Positions 1 to 7,723 of a stretch of 64,000 bases of DNA are shown in pieces. This DNA comes from Micromonospora trifolii (lineage in GTDB: Bacteria > Actinomycetota > Actinomycetes > Mycobacteriales > Micromonosporaceae). The stretch spans positions 160,598-224,597 of the forward strand of contig NZ_JAKKFD010000011.1 in the NCBI RefSeq assembly GCF_022229005.1. The letters are read 5' to 3'. The translations under genes were made by a program, and so were the position numbers. A model generated the notes under the pieces. The model searched no databases, had not been told where the DNA came from, and worked only from the letters and a program-made list of their open reading frames with translations. Each line of letters starts with the position of its first letter. Within the stretch, counting starts at the first letter, position 1.

Positions 1-2
1 TC

Positions 3-1013
3 CCGGACCGGCCGGGACTGGCCACCGGATTGGCGATCATGGGTTTCGGTGGTGGGGCGATGGTCGCCTCTCCCCTGTCGCGGCAACTGTTGTCGTTCTA
101 CGACGCCGGCTACGACCCGGCCAACGCGGGGTCGACGGCGTCGGGCAGCGCCCTGGTGTGGCTGTTCGTGACGCTCGGCCTGGGCTACTTCGTCATCATG
201 ATGTTCGGGGTGGCGAACGTGCGGGTGCCGGCGCAGGACTGGCGGCCGGCCGGCTTCGATCCGGCAAGCGTGGCGGCGAAGCCGCTGGTCACCACGGCGA
301 ACGTGTCGGCGGCGAACGCGGTGAAGACCCGCTCGTTCTGGCTGCTGTGGGTGGTGCTGTTTTGCAACGTGACCGCCGGCATCGGCATCCTGGAGCAGGC
401 CAGCCCGATGATCCAGGACTTCTTCCGCGACAACGGCACCTCGGCGGTGACCGTCGCGGCGGCCGGCGGGTTCGTGGGTCTGCTGTCGCTGTTCAACATG
501 GCCGGCCGGTTCGCGTGGTCGTCCACCTCGGACCTCATCGGCCGTAAACCGATCTACCTGGTGTACCTGGGTGTCGGCATGGTGCTCTACGCGCTGCTGG
601 CGCTCGTCGGGCAGACCTCGACGGCCCTGTTCGTGCTGTTGGCCTGCGTGATCCTGTCGTTCTACGGCGGTGGCTTCGCGACAGTGCCGGCGTACCTGCG
701 GGACCTGTTCGGCACCTTCCAGGTCGGTGCGATCCACGGTCGGCTGCTGACCGCCTGGTCGGCGGCGGGCATCGCCGGTCCGCTGATCGTCAACGGGTTC
801 CTCGACGCGCAGGGCGAGCCGGGTTCGCTGACCGCCGCGGCGTACCGCCCGGCGCTGTTCACGATGGTCGCTGTGCTGGCCGTGGGCTTCCTGGCGAACC
901 TGCTGGTGCGGCCGGTGCCGCAGCGCTACCACGAACCGTCGACGGAACGGAACGCGCAACAGGACCAGGACGTGGACGAGGACACGACGGCGCAGAGGAG
1001 TGGTACGCGATGA
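3..1013 (+). CDS. OFA (oxalate/formate antiporter-like) MFS transporter, 5' end outside window
   Basis: C-terminal part (about 336 residues) of a polytopic major facilitator carrier; the reading frame is open from the first bases, so the start lies upstream of the window. It shows six or more hydrophobic segments and an MFS A-type loop (SDLIGRK) between predicted helices, followed by a Gly-rich helix (FYGGGFATVPAYL) and a hydrophilic acidic tail of about 30 residues. These features fit the OFA/OxlT group of inner-membrane anion exchangers; the substrate cannot be read from sequence. The stop codon overlaps the ATG of a 41-residue membrane peptide (1010-1135), the usual companion of this carrier group, which supports the assignment. 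Confidence 0.8.
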   Translation, partial: PDRPGLATGLAIMGFGGGAMVASPLSRQLLSFYDAGYDPANAGSTASGSALVWLFVTLGLGYFVIMMFGVANVRVPAQDWRPAGFDPASVAAKPLVTTANVSAANAVKTRSFWLLWVVLFCNVTAGIGILEQASPMIQDFFRDNGTSAVTVAAAGGFVGLLSLFNMAGRFAWSSTSDLIGRKPIYLVYLGVGMVLYALLALVGQTSTALFVLLACVILSFYGGGFATVPAYLRDLFGTFQVGAIHGRLLTAWSAAGIAGPLIVNGFLDAQGEPGSLTAAAYRPALFTMVAVLAVGFLANLLVRPVPQRYHEPSTERNAQQDQDVDEDTTAQRSGTR

Positions 1014-1135
1014 ATGAGGACAGCAGGCCCGGGCAGCAGGCCCGGTTGTGGATCTCCTGGTTGGTGGTGGCGGCGCTGCTCGGCTACGGGGTCGCCCAGA
1101 CCGTGATCACCGCGGCGAAGCTGTTCACCCACTGA
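1010..1135 (+). CDS. MFS transporter small subunit (41-residue single-TM peptide)
   Basis: ATG at 1010 overlaps the upstream TGA (ATGA), so translation is probably coupled to the OFA carrier. The product is 41 residues: a polar start, then one hydrophobic segment (WISWLVVAALLGYGVAQTV) and a short polar tail ending in His. Small proteins with a W-x-x-W...G-V-x-x-T pattern directly behind OFA-type MFS genes are annotated in databases as MFS transporter small subunits. Role inferred: a membrane partner that stabilises or modulates the carrier. It is too short for most gene finders. Confidence 0.7.
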   Translation: MNEDSRPGQQARLWISWLVVAALLGYGVAQTVITAAKLFTH

Positions 1136-1142
1136 GCCGGAT

Positions 1143-1181
1143 CCGGCGGTCTCCGACCAGCGCGTGGTCAGAGACCGCCGG
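1143..1181. terminator. bidirectional hairpin terminator between convergent genes
   Basis: Arms CCGGCGGTCTC (1143-1153) and GAGACCGCCGG (1171-1181) pair perfectly, and an inner stem GACCA/TGGTC extends the hairpin. It sits between the stop of the small MFS peptide and the convergent SDR gene, whose stop codon lies inside the structure. No U-tract is visible, as is common in high-GC actinobacteria. Confidence 0.7.
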
Positions 1182-1896
1182 AGACGCGCAGCACGGTCCC
1201 GGTGGTGTACGAGGCGTCCGGGCCCAGCAGCCAGGCGATGGCGGCGGCGATCTCGTCGGGTTCGCCGGCGCGGCCCAGCGGTATGCGACCGACGGCGGAG
1301 TCGGCGCGGTCGGGCACCCCGGAGTCGGCGTGGATGTCGGTGCGCACGATGCCGGGGGCCACGGCGTTGACCCGGATGCCCTTCGGGGCGAGTTCCTTGG
1401 CCAGGCCGACGGTGAGGGTGTCGGTGGCGGCCTTCACGGCGGCGTAGTGCACGTACTCCCCCGGGCTGCCGAGGGTCGCGGCCGCCGACGAGACGTTGAC
1501 GATCGCCCCGCCGTCGGTGAGCCGCCGGGCGGCCTGCTGGGCGCAGAGGACGTAGCCGACGAGGTTGACGTCGACGACCCGGCGCAGGTCGTCGACGCGC
1601 AGCTCGGTGAACGGCCCGATCAGGCTGGTGACGCCGGCGTTGTTGACCAGGCCGGTGAGCGGGCCGAGGTGAGCGGCAGCGTCGAACAGGGCGTGCACCT
1701 GCTCGGGGTCGGTGGTGTCGGCGCGTACCGCGATGGCCTGGGCGCCGGCGGCCCGCAGGTCGGCCAGGACGGCGGTGGCGGCGGCCTCGTCGCGGCGGTA
1801 GCAGAGGGCGACGTGGTGACCGGCGGCGGCGAGCCGACGGGCGGTTGCCGCGCCGATGCCCCGGCCGCCGCCGGTGATGACGGTGACGGGTGCCAC
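1168..1896 (-). CDS. SDR family oxidoreductase (FabG-like)
   Basis: A 242-residue classical short-chain dehydrogenase/reductase. The Rossmann cofactor motif TGGGRGIG is at residues 8-15, NNAG at 85-88, and the catalytic set Ser137, Tyr151 and Lys155 (YAAVK) is complete. Arg after the glycine motif and Cys-Tyr-Arg-Arg near residue 32-35 suggest NADP(H). Length matches FabG-type 3-oxoacyl reductases, but many SDRs of this shape act on other carbonyls, so the substrate is open. Convergent with the MFS genes and divergent from the patatin-like gene; no neighbour fixes a pathway. Confidence 0.85.
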   Translation of the reverse strand: MAPVTVITGGGRGIGAATARRLAAAGHHVALCYRRDEAAATAVLADLRAAGAQAIAVRADTTDPEQVHALFDAAAHLGPLTGLVNNAGVTSLIGPFTELRVDDLRRVVDVNLVGYVLCAQQAARRLTDGGAIVNVSSAAATLGSPGEYVHYAAVKAATDTLTVGLAKELAPKGIRVNAVAPGIVRTDIHADSGVPDRADSAVGRIPLGRAGEPDEIAAAIAWLLGPDASYTTGTVLRVSGGL

Positions 1897-1984
1897 GGTG
1901 CCTCCCGGCGGGTCTGACGGCTGCGCGATGAACGTGCCGACGCTACCGTGACCGGCGCGGGTCGGTCGTCGAGAGGAGGGTCAC

Positions 1985-2818
1985 ATGCAGCGGGCGTTGG
2001 TGCTCGGTGGTGGCGGGGTGACCGGGGTGGCCTGGGAGTTGGGGCTGCTGGCCGGGTTGGTCGAGCGGGGCGTGCCGGTCACCGAGGCGGATCTGGTGGT
2101 GGGCACGTCGGCGGGTTCGATGGTCGGCGCGCAGGTGTGCTCCGGGTTGCCCGTCGAGCGTCTCTACACCGAGCAGTTGTTGCCGCCGTCGAGTGAGCTG
2201 GCGGCACGGTTGGGCTTCGCGGCGCTGGCGCGGCTCATTTGGGCCGGTGGGCGGACCCGCGACGCGGTGCGCTCGCGGGCCCGGATCGGGGCGATGGCGG
2301 TGGCGGCGCGTACCCAGTCGGAGGCGTCGCGACGAGTGGTGATCGAGGCCCGCCTGCCGGACCGGGAGTGGCCGCAGCGGCGGCTGCTGATCACGGCGGT
2401 GGACGCGTCGTCCGGTGAGTTCGTGGTGTTCGACAGCGACAGCGGTGTGTCCCTGGTGGACGCCGTGGGCGCGAGTTGCGCGGTGCCCGGGGTGTGGCCG
2501 CCGGTGACGATCGGCGCGCGTCGCTTCGTCGACGGTGGGATGCGCTCGACGGTGAACGCGGACCTGGCGGCGGGGGCGCGCAGGGTGCTGGTGCTCGCGC
2601 CGACGTCGGCGGCGTTCGGGCCGATGCCACGGCTGTCGGCGCAGGTGGACGGGTTGCGGGCGGCCGGGTCGCGGGTGGTGGTGCTGACGCCGGACGCGGC
2701 GGCGCGCACGGCGATCGGCCGCAACGTGCTGGACCCGGCGCGCCGGGCGGGCGCGGCGCGGGCCGGGCGGACCCAGGCCGATGTGGTGGCCGACGAGGTG
2801 GCAGCGCTCTGGGCGTGA
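1985..2818 (+). CDS. patatin-like phospholipase
   Basis: A 277-residue acyl hydrolase of the patatin/RssA-YlbK type. The oxyanion loop GGGGVTG lies at residues 8-14, the nucleophile elbow GTSAG at 40-44 (Ser42) and the DGG motif with catalytic Asp183 at 183-185, so the Ser-Asp dyad is intact. There is no signal peptide; the protein is probably cytosolic. The ATG is preceded by GAGGAGGG at good spacing. It stands before the peroxiredoxin gene on the same strand with a short gap, so co-transcription is possible. Lipid substrate unknown. Confidence 0.85.
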   Translation: MQRALVLGGGGVTGVAWELGLLAGLVERGVPVTEADLVVGTSAGSMVGAQVCSGLPVERLYTEQLLPPSSELAARLGFAALARLIWAGGRTRDAVRSRARIGAMAVAARTQSEASRRVVIEARLPDREWPQRRLLITAVDASSGEFVVFDSDSGVSLVDAVGASCAVPGVWPPVTIGARRFVDGGMRSTVNADLAAGARRVLVLAPTSAAFGPMPRLSAQVDGLRAAGSRVVVLTPDAAARTAIGRNVLDPARRAGAARAGRTQADVVADEVAALWA

Positions 2819-2878
2819 TCGCTTACGCTCACCGCGCGGTCGATCCGACAACGGTCGATCGGACAATGGAGGTGCGCG

Positions 2879-3340
2879 GTGGCGGGTGTGGGTGTCGGCG
2901 ACGTGGTGCAGGATTTCGAGCTGCCGGATGAGACGGGCACGCCGCGGCGGCTGTCGGAGTTCCTGGCGGCCGGGCCGGTGGTGCTGTTCTTCTACCCGGC
3001 GGCGATGACCCGGGGGTGCACGGCGGAGAGCTGCCACTTCCGCGACCTCGCGGCGGAGTTCACGGCGCTGGGCGCGACGCGGGTGGGCATCAGCCGCGAC
3101 CCGGTGGCGAAGCAGGCCGAGTTCTCGAAGCTGCACGGCTTCGACTATCCGCTGCTGTCGGACGCCGACGGCGCGGTGGCGCAGCAGCTCGGGGTCAAGC
3201 GGCGGGTGCCGTTGGGGCCGTTGAGCATGAAGCGGATGACCTTCGTCATCGGCACTGACCAGCGGGTCATCGAGGTGATCCACAGCGAGGTCAGCATGAA
3301 CGAGCATGCGGACCGGGCGCTGCGGGCACTGGGCGGCTGA
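2879..3340 (+). CDS. bcp: peroxiredoxin (Bcp/PrxQ type)
   Basis: A 153-residue thiol peroxidase that starts at GTG 2879. The peroxidatic Cys47 is in the motif RGCTAESCHF and the resolving Cys52 is five residues later, the arrangement of PrxQ/Bcp enzymes that form an intramolecular disulphide and are reduced by thioredoxin. The thioredoxin fold pattern (VVLFFYPAAMTRGC) and length are standard. The classic PxxxT is shifted to PAAMT. Role: cytosolic detoxification of hydroperoxides. Confidence 0.9.
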   Translation: MAGVGVGDVVQDFELPDETGTPRRLSEFLAAGPVVLFFYPAAMTRGCTAESCHFRDLAAEFTALGATRVGISRDPVAKQAEFSKLHGFDYPLLSDADGAVAQQLGVKRRVPLGPLSMKRMTFVIGTDQRVIEVIHSEVSMNEHADRALRALGG

Positions 3341-3423
3341 GCGGGCGCGAGCCCCGTGCGGCGGGTGTCGCAGTCGGCTGGTATCAAGACAGCAATCAAA
3401 CAGGTGTACGGAAGAGGGTTGTG

Positions 3424-4107
3424 ATGGATGCCGGCCAGGGTTTGTCCACTAGCGAGGTGCAGAGCATCCGGGAGGCGTTGGCGGCCGGGCGTAAACCGCG
3501 GGTGGTGTTCACCGCGGCGGCGGGGCAGATCGCCGGTCAGGTCGGTCAGGTGATCGAGCTGACCGACCCGGAGGTGTCCGACGAGTTCGTGGTGGTGCGC
3601 TTCGGTCGCGACGAGTTGCCGTTCTCCCCCGCCGATCTGGCCGTGGCGCCCAAGGGCGTGACCCGTCGGGTGGCGGAGCCGAAGCCGGAGCCCGAGCCCG
3701 AGGCGCCAGCGGTGGCCGCGCCGGAGTTCGTGTTGGACACGCCGCGGGTGCCCGCGCAGCGACAGGAGGAGCCGAAGGTGGAGCAGACGGAGAAGCCGCC
3801 GGCGCGGCGGGCGGTCAAGGCCGTCAAGCCGAAGGGCCTCGCGGGTCTCACCGTGACCCTGGCGTACGCCGACGGTGAGTGGACCGTCGCCGCGCAGCAG
3901 GGCAGCAAGGCCCTGGCGAAGCCGTACGTGGTGAAGCCGGCGGAGGCGCTGAAGATGGTGGCCCTCGTCGACGTGCCGGGGGTGCAGGAGGCGGTGGAGC
4001 AGATCCTCGGCACCGAGCGGGCCGAGGCGGAGCAGCAGGCCGAGAAGCTGCGCGCCGAGCTGGCCGAGATCGAGGCCCGGCTGGCGGAGCTGCGCGAGGC
4101 CCGCTGA
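3424..4107 (+). CDS. conserved hypothetical protein with Pro/Glu-rich linker and C-terminal coiled coil
   Basis: A 227-residue protein I do not recognise as a named family. Residues 1-80 form a compact domain (GRKPRVVFTAAAGQIAGQVG) that looks like a small beta-rich unit; about 80-130 is a Pro/Glu/Lys-rich linker; 138-190 is a second domain (LAGLTVTLAYADGEWTVAA); and the last 35 residues are a charged alpha-helix with heptad spacing. No signal peptide or membrane segment is seen. GTG 3421 directly before ATG 3424 is an alternative start; GAAGAGG upstream serves either. Followed by a convergent MarR gene. Confidence 0.7.
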   Translation: MDAGQGLSTSEVQSIREALAAGRKPRVVFTAAAGQIAGQVGQVIELTDPEVSDEFVVVRFGRDELPFSPADLAVAPKGVTRRVAEPKPEPEPEAPAVAAPEFVLDTPRVPAQRQEEPKVEQTEKPPARRAVKAVKPKGLAGLTVTLAYADGEWTVAAQQGSKALAKPYVVKPAEALKMVALVDVPGVQEAVEQILGTERAEAEQQAEKLRAELAEIEARLAELREAR

Positions 4108-4113
4108 GGCGGG

Positions 4114-4566
4114 TCAGTGCCGGCTGTGGTGGTGCAGCAGTCGGGTGAGCAGTCGCGTCAGTTGCTCGCGCTCGGTGGCGGACAGCGGGGCGAGCAGGTC
4201 GGCCTGGACGTGCTCGAGGGTCGCACCCATCCGGCGGGCCTCGTCGGTGCCGGCGTCGGTGGCGCTGATGACGTTGCGGCGGCGATCGGCCGGGTCGGGG
4301 GCACGCACCACGAGCCCTCGGCCGGCCAGGTCGTTGATGGCGGCCACCACGTCGCTGCGGTCGATGCCGCAGCGCCGGCCGAGGTCGGCCTGGCTCGCGG
4401 GCCCGTCCTCGGCCAGGGCGGTGAGCAGCCGGTAGTGGTAGCCGCGCAGGTCGTGCGCGGCAAAACCCTCGTTGAGCAGGCGGGCGGCGTGACTGGCGCT
4501 CTGGTTGAGCAGCCAGGTCGCTGTGGTGCTGAGCCCGGCGGGTGACTGCGGGGCCGCGTTGTCCAT
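4114..4566 (-). CDS. MarR family transcriptional regulator
   Basis: A 150-residue winged-helix regulator. The helix-turn-helix region (SQADLGRRCGIDRSDVVAAI) is followed by the wing with the family signature DPADRRRNVISAT, then a C-terminal dimerisation helix. I chose ATG at 4566 (MDNAAPQ) because the longer frame runs back through the operator region. It is divergent from a second MarR-like gene at 4664 with several palindromic sites between them, so it likely represses itself and its neighbour. Ligand unknown. Confidence 0.85.
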   Translation of the reverse strand: MDNAAPQSPAGLSTTATWLLNQSASHAARLLNEGFAAHDLRGYHYRLLTALAEDGPASQADLGRRCGIDRSDVVAAINDLAGRGLVVRAPDPADRRRNVISATDAGTDEARRMGATLEHVQADLLAPLSATEREQLTRLLTRLLHHHSRH

Positions 4567-4614
4567 GCGGAGCAGCCTACCAGTAATCGTTGGCGCGACC
4601 CACGATCGGGTGTT

Positions 4615-4648
4615 ACGTTGGTTCGACCAACGTTGGTTCAGCCAACGT
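4615..4648. promoter_or_regulatory. overlapping palindromic operator between divergent MarR genes
   Basis: Alternating half-sites ACGTTGGT, ACCAACGT, CGTTGGTT and GCCAACG occur in 34 bp, making overlapping inverted repeats: CGTTGGT-TCG-ACCAACG, the perfect palindrome ACCAACGTTGGT, and CGTTGG-TTCA-GCCAACG. It lies just upstream of the ribosome site of the gene at 4664 and within 50 bp of the start of the divergent regulator. Expected to bind one or both MarR proteins cooperatively. Confidence 0.7.
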
Positions 4649-4663
4649 ATCGAAGGAGGAGTC

Positions 4664-5110
4664 ATGTCCACCGTCCCCAGCCTCAACGGCCAGGTCATCG
4701 GCCACGCCCACTACGCCACCCGGGCCCTGCTCGAACGGGCCATCGCTCCCCTCGGGGTCGAGTTCAACCAGTTGCTCGCCCTCAACGTCCTCGCCAACGG
4801 CCCTGCCGAACGCGCCCACCTCGCGCACCGCATCACCAGCACGCTCAAGGTCGACGAGCAGGAGGTGCGACGGGTGCTCGCCACCCTCGTCGACGCGGAC
4901 CTCGCCCAGGCCGACCACGACGCCGACGCGCCACGGCTGCGGCTCAGCGACGCCGGTCACGCCGTGCAGGCCCGCATCGCCGCCGCCGTCGCGGACATCA
5001 GCGCCCGCCTCTACGCGGACATCCCCACCGACGAGGCGGGCGCCGCCGCCCGGGCGCTCACAGTGGTCACCCAGCGCGCCAACGCCGAACTGGCCGCGAC
5101 GCCGACCTGA
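4664..5110 (+). CDS. MarR-like winged-helix regulator
   Basis: A 148-residue protein starting at ATG 4664 behind GAAGGAGGA. The N-terminal helix-rich part (QVIGHAHYATRALLERAIAP) and the winged-helix middle (ERAHLAHRITSTLKVDEQEV) resemble MarR-type regulators, but the DRR wing signature is weak. It is divergent from a canonical MarR gene and preceded by a multi-site operator. It may be a MarR paralogue acting as co-regulator; a purely structural winged-helix protein is the alternative. Confidence 0.7.
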   Translation: MSTVPSLNGQVIGHAHYATRALLERAIAPLGVEFNQLLALNVLANGPAERAHLAHRITSTLKVDEQEVRRVLATLVDADLAQADHDADAPRLRLSDAGHAVQARIAAAVADISARLYADIPTDEAGAAARALTVVTQRANAELAATPT

Positions 5111-5203
5111 CGGACAGGAGCCCGACGGTGGGCGGGCCCGGTCCTGCCGGCCCGCACCGGGTCCGGTCGACCTGTCGGCGGCCCACGTGCCGGGCCCGGT
5201 CGG

Positions 5204-6391
5204 TCAGAAGTAGTCGAGCAACTGCGTCGGGCCTCCGACGCCCAGCAGGTCCAGGGCGGCCGGGTCGGTGTCACCGGCACAGTGCAGCAGGCCGGCCTGC
5301 GCGACCGACCGGGCCCGCGCCGCCCCGGCGTACAGCAACGCGAAACCGCGGACGTCCAACCGCAGTTCCGCCTCGCCGCCGATGCGGGTCAGCTCGGCGG
5401 CGCCGTCGGCGACCGCCAACCTCCAGGTGCCCGTGTTCCAGTCGGCGAGCGGGTCGCTGAGGTGGAAGTCGACGGCGCCCCGGGCGTGGGCGGGCCACCC
5501 CCGTGCGCTCACCGCCCGTGCCACGTCCACCGGCCGGTGCATCCACAGGTCCCGCTCGTGCTCGCGGGCCGACTCCAACGGCAGGTGGACGCTGACCGCG
5601 TCCCCGTCGAGCGGGCACAGTCGCAGGGTCGGCGCGACGCTGGCCCAACTGCCGAGCACCCCGACGAGTTCCCGGGCGGCCTCGGCGGTGACCGCCAGGA
5701 CCTCGTCGACGGTGAGCACGGAATCGGCCCCGTAGCCGCGGCCCCGCTGCCAGGTGGCGTAGCCGACCAGGTCGCCGTCGGCCTCGACGAGGGTGACGCC
5801 GTCGCCGGGCAGACCGCGGTCGGCGGCGTCGAACAGCTCACCCCGGCGGGTCAGCATGCCGTTGCGGTGCCGGGTGACCCGCTCGTACAGGGCGTCGACG
5901 GCCGGTAGGTCGGCCGGTGTACCGGCCCGGACGGTGAGGTGCGACGTGGGCCGGTGCCGGGGCAGCGCGGCGGTGACCAGGTCGACGGTGCGCAGCACCC
6001 CGGCGGCCTCCCACCCGCAGGCCCGGTAGGGGGCCGCGACGGTCGGGTAGAGCGCGCTGATCGCCGCCCCACGGTCACGGCCACCGCGCAGCAGCGCGGT
6101 GAGCAGGGCACGGGCCACGCCACGACCACGGGCCTCCGGGGCGACCGCCACTCCGGCCACGTCGGCGGCCGGCACCGCCCGCCCGGACCACCACTGGTCG
6201 TGGTGCAGGTCGACGGCCTTGCCGACCAGCCGGCCGGCGTCGTCGAACGCGCCGTACCGGGTCAGGCCGGCAGGCGTGGCGGTGGCGTGCGCCGGCCGCT
6301 GCGGGTCCGAACCGAACGCGAACCGACCCAGCTCCCAGGCCGCGTCGAGGTCCTCGGCGGTGAGTTCACGAACGTGCACGGTGGCGGGCAT
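5204..6391 (-). CDS. GNAT family N-acetyltransferase, Eis-like
   Basis: A 395-residue protein with the three-part layout of Eis: an N-terminal GNAT domain with acetyl-CoA motif VAVAPEARGRGVARALL (about residues 80-96), a second GNAT-like domain, and a C-terminal SCP2-like domain ending in Phe, which in Eis supplies the catalytic carboxylate. Eis enzymes acetylate amines of aminoglycosides and other cationic substrates and form hexamers in the cytosol. I chose ATG 6391 (MPATVHVREL); upstream residues in the frame are low complexity. The real substrate is not known. Confidence 0.82.
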   Translation of the reverse strand: MPATVHVRELTAEDLDAAWELGRFAFGSDPQRPAHATATPAGLTRYGAFDDAGRLVGKAVDLHHDQWWSGRAVPAADVAGVAVAPEARGRGVARALLTALLRGGRDRGAAISALYPTVAAPYRACGWEAAGVLRTVDLVTAALPRHRPTSHLTVRAGTPADLPAVDALYERVTRHRNGMLTRRGELFDAADRGLPGDGVTLVEADGDLVGYATWQRGRGYGADSVLTVDEVLAVTAEAARELVGVLGSWASVAPTLRLCPLDGDAVSVHLPLESAREHERDLWMHRPVDVARAVSARGWPAHARGAVDFHLSDPLADWNTGTWRLAVADGAAELTRIGGEAELRLDVRGFALLYAGAARARSVAQAGLLHCAGDTDPAALDLLGVGGPTQLLDYF

Positions 6392-6474
6392 CGGCACACC
6401 GTAGCGGGACCACTCGAAGCTGACCGCCGATTTTCCCGCCGCCCCGCGCGCCGCGCCGCCCCGTGCCGTCCCTG

Positions 6475-6558
6475 CGCCGTCGATCAAGGAGTTGTGGTGG
6501 GTTACAAAACATCTCTCATTGTCATAATCCGGGCACCCCAACTCCATGATCGACGGCG
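6475..6558. repeat. 84-bp palindromic intergenic element (type A)
   Basis: Twenty-five-base arms starting CGCCGTCGATCA and ending TGATCGACGGCG pair with two mismatches (6475-6499 with 6534-6558) around a 34-base AT-rich centre. It has no ORF. It resembles REP/MITE-like dispersed palindromes; size and GATC-containing ends are shared with the elements at 10084 and 11721. Confidence 0.65.
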
Positions 6559-6588
6559 TCGGCGTGGGAAGTGATCGACGGGGGCGGT

Positions 6589-6665
6589 GCGCCGATCTTG
6601 CAGTTCTTGCCCCGACTTAGCGGGCATTTCGTGCATCTCGACTACAGGAAGTGCAAGATCGGCGC
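6589..6665. repeat. 77-bp palindromic intergenic element (type B)
   Basis: Perfect outer arms GCGCCGATCTTGCA (6589-6602) and TGCAAGATCGGCGC (6652-6665), extended inward with two mismatches, and an inner stem CCCG-ACTTAG-CGGG. It lies 30 bp from the type A element and downstream of cydB, so it could double as a terminator. It looks like another member of the palindromic element class of this genome. Confidence 0.65.
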
Positions 6666-6710
6666 GGCTCGCGGCATGCGGCTTGCGGCGGCGCGGCGCG
6701 CGCCCCGGCC

Positions 6711-7709
6711 CTAGTGCTGCGGGATGTTGGCTATGCCGATGCGCTTGCGGAACACCCAGTACGTCCACCCCTGGTAGGCCAGCACCACCGGAGTGAAGAT
6801 CACCGCCACCCAGGTCATGATCTTCAGGGTGTACGGGGTGGACGCGGCGTTGGTGGCCGTCAGCGTGCCGGCCGCGTCCAGGGTGGAGGGCAGCACGTTC
6901 GGGAACAGCGCCGCGAACAGGGTCGCCACCGCCAGGCCGATCGCCACGGCGGTGCCGGTGAACGCCCAGCCCTCCCGGCGTACCCGGGCGGCGGCCAGAC
7001 CACCGAGCAGGGCGAGGGCCGCGCCGACGGCGAGCACGACGGCGGCCGCGCTGGAGCGGATGGTCAACGTCCAGGTCAGGAACCCGACCGCGAGCACGGC
7101 GGCGCCCACACCCAGGCGCACGGCGAGCGCGCCGGCGCGCTCGCGGATGTCGCCGGTGGTCTTCAGGGCGATGAACACCGCGCCGTGGGTGAGGAACAGC
7201 GCCAGGGTGGTCGCGCCGCCCAGCAGGGCGTACGGGTTGAGCAGGTTCAGCAGGCCGCCGACGTACTCGTGGTCGGCGTCCAGTGGCACGCCGCGCAGGA
7301 TGTTGGCGAAGGCGACGCCCCACAGGATCGCCGGCAGCAGCGAGCCGACCACGATCGCCGCGTCCCACCGCCGCTTCCAGGACGCCTCGGGGCGCTTGTG
7401 CCGGTACTCGAAGGCGACCCCCCGGGCGATCAGGGCCAGCAGGATCAGCAGCAGCGGCAGGTAGAAGCCGGAGAAGAGGGTGGCGTACCACTCGGGAAAC
7501 GCGGCGAACATGGCGCCACCGGCGGTGATCAGCCACACCTCGTTGCCGTCCCAGACCGGGCCGATGGTGTTGATCAGGACGCGGCGTTCCCGGTCGTCGC
7601 GGCCGAGCACGGGCAGCAGCATGCCGACGCCGAAGTCGAAGCCCTCCAGGATGAAGTACCCGGTGAACAGCACGGCGACGAGGAGAAACCAGATGGTGGT
7701 CAGTTCCAC
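6711..7709 (-). CDS. cydB: cytochrome bd ubiquinol/menaquinol oxidase subunit II
   Basis: A 332-residue integral membrane protein with eight to nine hydrophobic segments. The N-terminus (TTIWFLLVAVLFTGYFILEG then FDFGVGMLLP) is the diagnostic CydB opening, and GPVWDGNEVWLITAGGAMFA is the conserved periplasmic/helix motif. It pairs with CydA to form the high-affinity quinol oxidase. I chose GTG 7709, giving 14 bp spacing from the cydA stop; the larger open frame upstream overlaps cydA in a wrong frame. No cydD or cydC follows. Confidence 0.95.
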   Translation of the reverse strand: MELTTIWFLLVAVLFTGYFILEGFDFGVGMLLPVLGRDDRERRVLINTIGPVWDGNEVWLITAGGAMFAAFPEWYATLFSGFYLPLLLILLALIARGVAFEYRHKRPEASWKRRWDAAIVVGSLLPAILWGVAFANILRGVPLDADHEYVGGLLNLLNPYALLGGATTLALFLTHGAVFIALKTTGDIRERAGALAVRLGVGAAVLAVGFLTWTLTIRSSAAAVVLAVGAALALLGGLAAARVRREGWAFTGTAVAIGLAVATLFAALFPNVLPSTLDAAGTLTATNAASTPYTLKIMTWVAVIFTPVVLAYQGWTYWVFRKRIGIANIPQH

Positions 7710-7723
7710 GATGGGCTCCGGGA

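Larger units (their letters stand above)
6392..6710. other. 319-bp intergenic region filled by two palindromic elements
   Basis: No gene is seen between the Eis-like start and the cydB stop. The stretch contains two large imperfect palindromes, described separately at 6475-6558 and 6589-6665, and is the most AT-rich part of the first 10 kb. Confidence 0.7.

Noticed and set aside
4505..4663. Upstream extension of the MarR-like gene at 4664
   Set aside because: It would read through the divergent regulator start and the operator; ATG 4664 has a strong GAAGGAGGA site.
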